Shown here piece after piece: positions 61,873-64,000 of a stretch of DNA of 64,000 bases. A program made the translations under genes and the position numbers. The DNA is taken from the NCBI RefSeq assembly GCF_003335045.1, contig NZ_QOZG01000003.1:372001-436000 (forward strand). Direction: 5' to 3'. This stretch comes from Paramesorhizobium salinisoli. GTDB taxonomy: Bacteria > Pseudomonadota > Alphaproteobacteria > Rhizobiales > Rhizobiaceae. Position 1 is the first letter of the stretch. Each line of letters starts with the position of its first letter. The notes under the pieces were generated by a model that saw only the letters and a program-made list of their open reading frames with translations, was not told where the DNA came from and did not search any database.

Positions 61873-64000
61873 ATGACCATTCGCAACGACATCGCCATCA
61901 CGCCTGACCTGATCGCCGCCCACGGCCTGAAGCCGGACGAGTATCAGCGCATTCTCGATTTGATCGGACGCGAGCCGAGCTTTACCGAACTTGGCATCTT
62001 CTCGGCCATGTGGAACGAGCATTGTTCCTATAAATCCTCCAAGAAATGGCTGCGCACGTTGCCCACAACCGGCCCGCAGGTCATCCAGGGGCCGGGCGAG
62101 AACGCTGGTGTGGTCGATATCGGCGATGGCGATTGCGTCGTCTTCAAGATGGAGAGCCACAACCACCCTTCCTATATCGAGCCCTATCAGGGCGCGGCGA
62201 CCGGCGTGGGCGGCATTCTGCGCGACGTCTTCACCATGGGCGCGCGTCCCATCGCGGGGATGAACGCGTTGCGCTTCGGCGCGCCGGACCATCCCAAGAC
62301 CCGGCATTTGGTATCGGGCGTGGTCGCCGGCGTCGGCGGCTACGGCAATGCCTTCGGCGTGCCGACCGTCGGCGGCGAAGTGAATTTCGACAAGCGCTAC
62401 AATGGCAATATCCTGGTCAACGCCTTCGCAGCAGGCCTTGCCAAGACCGACGCGATCTTCCTCTCGCAAGCAAAGGGCGTTGGCCTGCCCGTCGTCTATC
62501 TCGGCGCCAAGACGGGTCGCGATGGCGTCGGCGGAGCGACGATGGCCTCGGCTGAATTCGACGAATCCATCGAGGAAAAGCGCCCGACCGTACAGGTCGG
62601 CGATCCCTTCACGGAAAAATGCCTGCTCGAAGCCTGCCTCGAACTCATGGCGTCGGGCGCGGTCATCGCCATTCAGGACATGGGCGCGGCGGGCCTCACC
62701 TGCTCGGCGGTCGAGATGGGCGCCAAGGGCGATCTCGGCATCGAGCTGGATCTCGACAAGGTGCCGGTGCGCGAAGCGAGCATGACAGCCTATGAGATGA
62801 TGCTTTCCGAAAGCCAGGAGCGCATGCTCATGGTGCTGCGCCCGGAACAGGAAAAGGAAGCAGAGGCAATTTTCCGCAAATGGGGCCTCGACTTCGCCAT
62901 CGTCGGCCATACGACGGACGATCTGCGCTTCCGCGTCCTGCATCAGGGCAAGGAAGTCGCCAATCTGCCGATCAAGGAACTGGGCGATGAGGCGCCGGAA
63001 TATGACCGCCCATGGATGGAGCCCGGCCGCCATGCCCCGCTCCCCGCAGAAAACGTCACGGAAGTCGAGGACTATGGCGAAGCCCTCGTCAAGCTCATCG
63101 GCTCGCCCGATCTCTCCTCGCGCCGCTGGGTCTACGAGCAATATGACACGCTGATCCAGGGCAATTCGCTGCAGATCCCCGGCGGCGATGCGGGTGTCGT
63201 TCGTGTCGAAGGCCATGAGACGAAGGCGCTCGCCTTCTCCTCCGATGTCACGCCGCGTTACGTCGAGGCCGACCCGTTCGAAGGCGGCAAACAGGCCGTC
63301 GCCGAATGCTGGCGCAATCTGAGCGCCGTCGGCGCGGAACCGCTCGCGGCCACCGACAACCTCAATTTCGGCAATCCGGAAAAGCCGGAGATCATGGGTC
63401 AGCTCGTCAAGGCTGTTCAGGGCATCGGTGAGGCCTGCCGCGCCCTCTCCTTCCCCATCGTCTCGGGCAATGTCTCGCTCTATAACGAGACCAACGGCGA
63501 GGCGATCCTCCCTACCCCGACCATTGCCGGCGTCGGCCTCATCCCCGACTGGAACGTGATGGCGAAGATCGGCGGCATGCAGGAAGGCGACGTGCTCGTG
63601 CTTCTCGGCGGCGACGGCACGCATCTTGGGCAGTCCATCTATATGCGCGACCTTCTCGACCGCGCCGATGGTCCGCCGCCTCCGGTCGATCTTGCCATGG
63701 AAAAGCGCAACGGCGATTTCGTTCGCTCAGGCATCCGCAACGGCCAGATGACCGCCTGCCACGATCTATCCGATGGCGGTCTTGCGGTGGCGCTTGCTGA
63801 AATGTGCATCAAATCGGGCAAGGGCGCCACGGTCGATATCGGCGAAGGACCCCGCCATGCCCGCCTCTTCGGCGAAGACCAGGCCCGCTATGTCGTCGCA
63901 GCGAAACCGGAGATGGCCAAACTGCTCACGCTCAACGCAGAAGGCTCAGGTGTGCCCTTCCGCACGCTCGGAACGGTCGGTGGCACATCGCTGGTGATGG
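61873..64000 (+). CDS. purL: Phosphoribosylformylglycinamidine synthase, large subunit (cut by window end)
   Basis: The first 709 codons of the small-type PurL are present. It has [58 protein letters not shown] with the catalytic His, [10 protein letters not shown], and [11 protein letters not shown]. It uses ATP and ammonia from PurQ to make FGAM. A family length near 740 means only about 30 residues are missing. Confidence 0.97.
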   Translation, partial: MTIRNDIAITPDLIAAHGLKPDEYQRILDLIGREPSFTELGIFSAMWNEHCSYKSSKKWLRTLPTTGPQVIQGPGENAGVVDIGDGDCVVFKMESHNHPSYIEPYQGAATGVGGILRDVFTMGARPIAGMNALRFGAPDHPKTRHLVSGVVAGVGGYGNAFGVPTVGGEVNFDKRYNGNILVNAFAAGLAKTDAIFLSQAKGVGLPVVYLGAKTGRDGVGGATMASAEFDESIEEKRPTVQVGDPFTEKCLLEACLELMASGAVIAIQDMGAAGLTCSAVEMGAKGDLGIELDLDKVPVREASMTAYEMMLSESQERMLMVLRPEQEKEAEAIFRKWGLDFAIVGHTTDDLRFRVLHQGKEVANLPIKELGDEAPEYDRPWMEPGRHAPLPAENVTEVEDYGEALVKLIGSPDLSSRRWVYEQYDTLIQGNSLQIPGGDAGVVRVEGHETKALAFSSDVTPRYVEADPFEGGKQAVAECWRNLSAVGAEPLAATDNLNFGNPEKPEIMGQLVKAVQGIGEACRALSFPIVSGNVSLYNETNGEAILPTPTIAGVGLIPDWNVMAKIGGMQEGDVLVLLGGDGTHLGQSIYMRDLLDRADGPPPPVDLAMEKRNGDFVRSGIRNGQMTACHDLSDGGLAVALAEMCIKSGKGATVDIGEGPRHARLFGEDQARYVVAAKPEMAKLLTLNAEGSGVPFRTLGTVGGTSLVM

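Noticed and set aside
61729-63624. Long minus-strand ORF opposite purL
   Set aside because: Shadow of purL caused by high GC at third positions; no recognisable domains.
1-64000. CRISPR array, prophage or insertion sequence
   Set aside because: No regularly spaced repeats, integrase, transposase or terminal inverted repeats were seen; base composition is even except for the AT-rich spacer near 29925-29985.

Overview
The window is about 64 kb of ordinary chromosomal DNA from an alphaproteobacterium. It is most likely a member of the Hyphomicrobiales in or near Brucellaceae (Brucella/Ochrobactrum type). Grounds are the moderately high GC, a RopB/Omp25-type outer-membrane barrel, an aerobic cob cluster, DUF2336, DUF1476, DUF1127 and DUF2259 family proteins, a PurS/PurQ/PurL set, and a gene neighbourhood (thrS, SPOR carboxypeptidase, yidD, NifU/IscU-like, folE, hisI, patatin) usual for this order. 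The species call is inference. I see no insertion sequence, prophage, CRISPR array or obvious island.

Layout. 1-191: 5' end of an mgtE-like gene. 497-3340: a compact envelope cluster (anchored phosphatase, small Cys protein, VanZ-like protein, GT25 glycosyltransferase, polysaccharide deacetylase). 3352-8318: DUF2336 protein, MaoC/CitE pair, flavin reductase plus nitroreductase, and a secreted three-repeat protein. 8451-16548: housekeeping genes and tRNA-Leu(GAG), ending with lipB. 16561-24398: pccA, an EamA permease, parE and a Cu(I)-type P1B ATPase with a CueR-like promoter. 24454-29737: DUF899, a phosphotransferase, an orphan hypothetical, an SLC13-type permease and an Omp25-family barrel. 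29738-30138: a long spacer with a probable antisense-strand sRNA and the promoter of the next operon. 30139-36430: dipeptidase plus a complete dipeptide-type ABC importer. 36491-39360: ABC exporter and siderophore-interacting reductase. 39459-44946: cobL, and divergently cobG-cobH-cobI-cobJ, the last fused to a CbiG-like domain. 45031-56610: mixed metabolism (esterase, flavin reductase, LivJ-like binding protein with a P1 aminopeptidase, methyltransferase, rpe, DUF2259, purB, EamA permease, VOC protein, RBBP9-like hydrolase, HpcH aldolase, ATPase zeta inhibitor). 56870-64000: purC, purS, purQ, then GST, lipoprotein, DUF1127 and a MocR regulator, then purL cut off by the window end.

How parts work together. 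PurC, PurS, PurQ, PurL and PurB all serve de novo purine synthesis. CobG, CobH, CobI, CobJ and CobL serve aerobic corrin-ring synthesis. The dipeptidase and the Dpp-like importer form one translationally coupled peptide-uptake operon. The siderophore-interacting protein has a TGA-N9-TCA iron-type operator.

Most interesting non-coding signals: an sRNA candidate with a CCUCCUCCCC loop on the minus strand at about 29763-29880; a hairpin matching the position expected of the folE motif (THF-II riboswitch) before folE; a CueR-like 19-bp-spacer promoter; a RirA-type palindrome; repeats over the start of the MocR gene; and paired repeats at the dipeptidase promoter. No wholly new system is demonstrated; these are the best leads.
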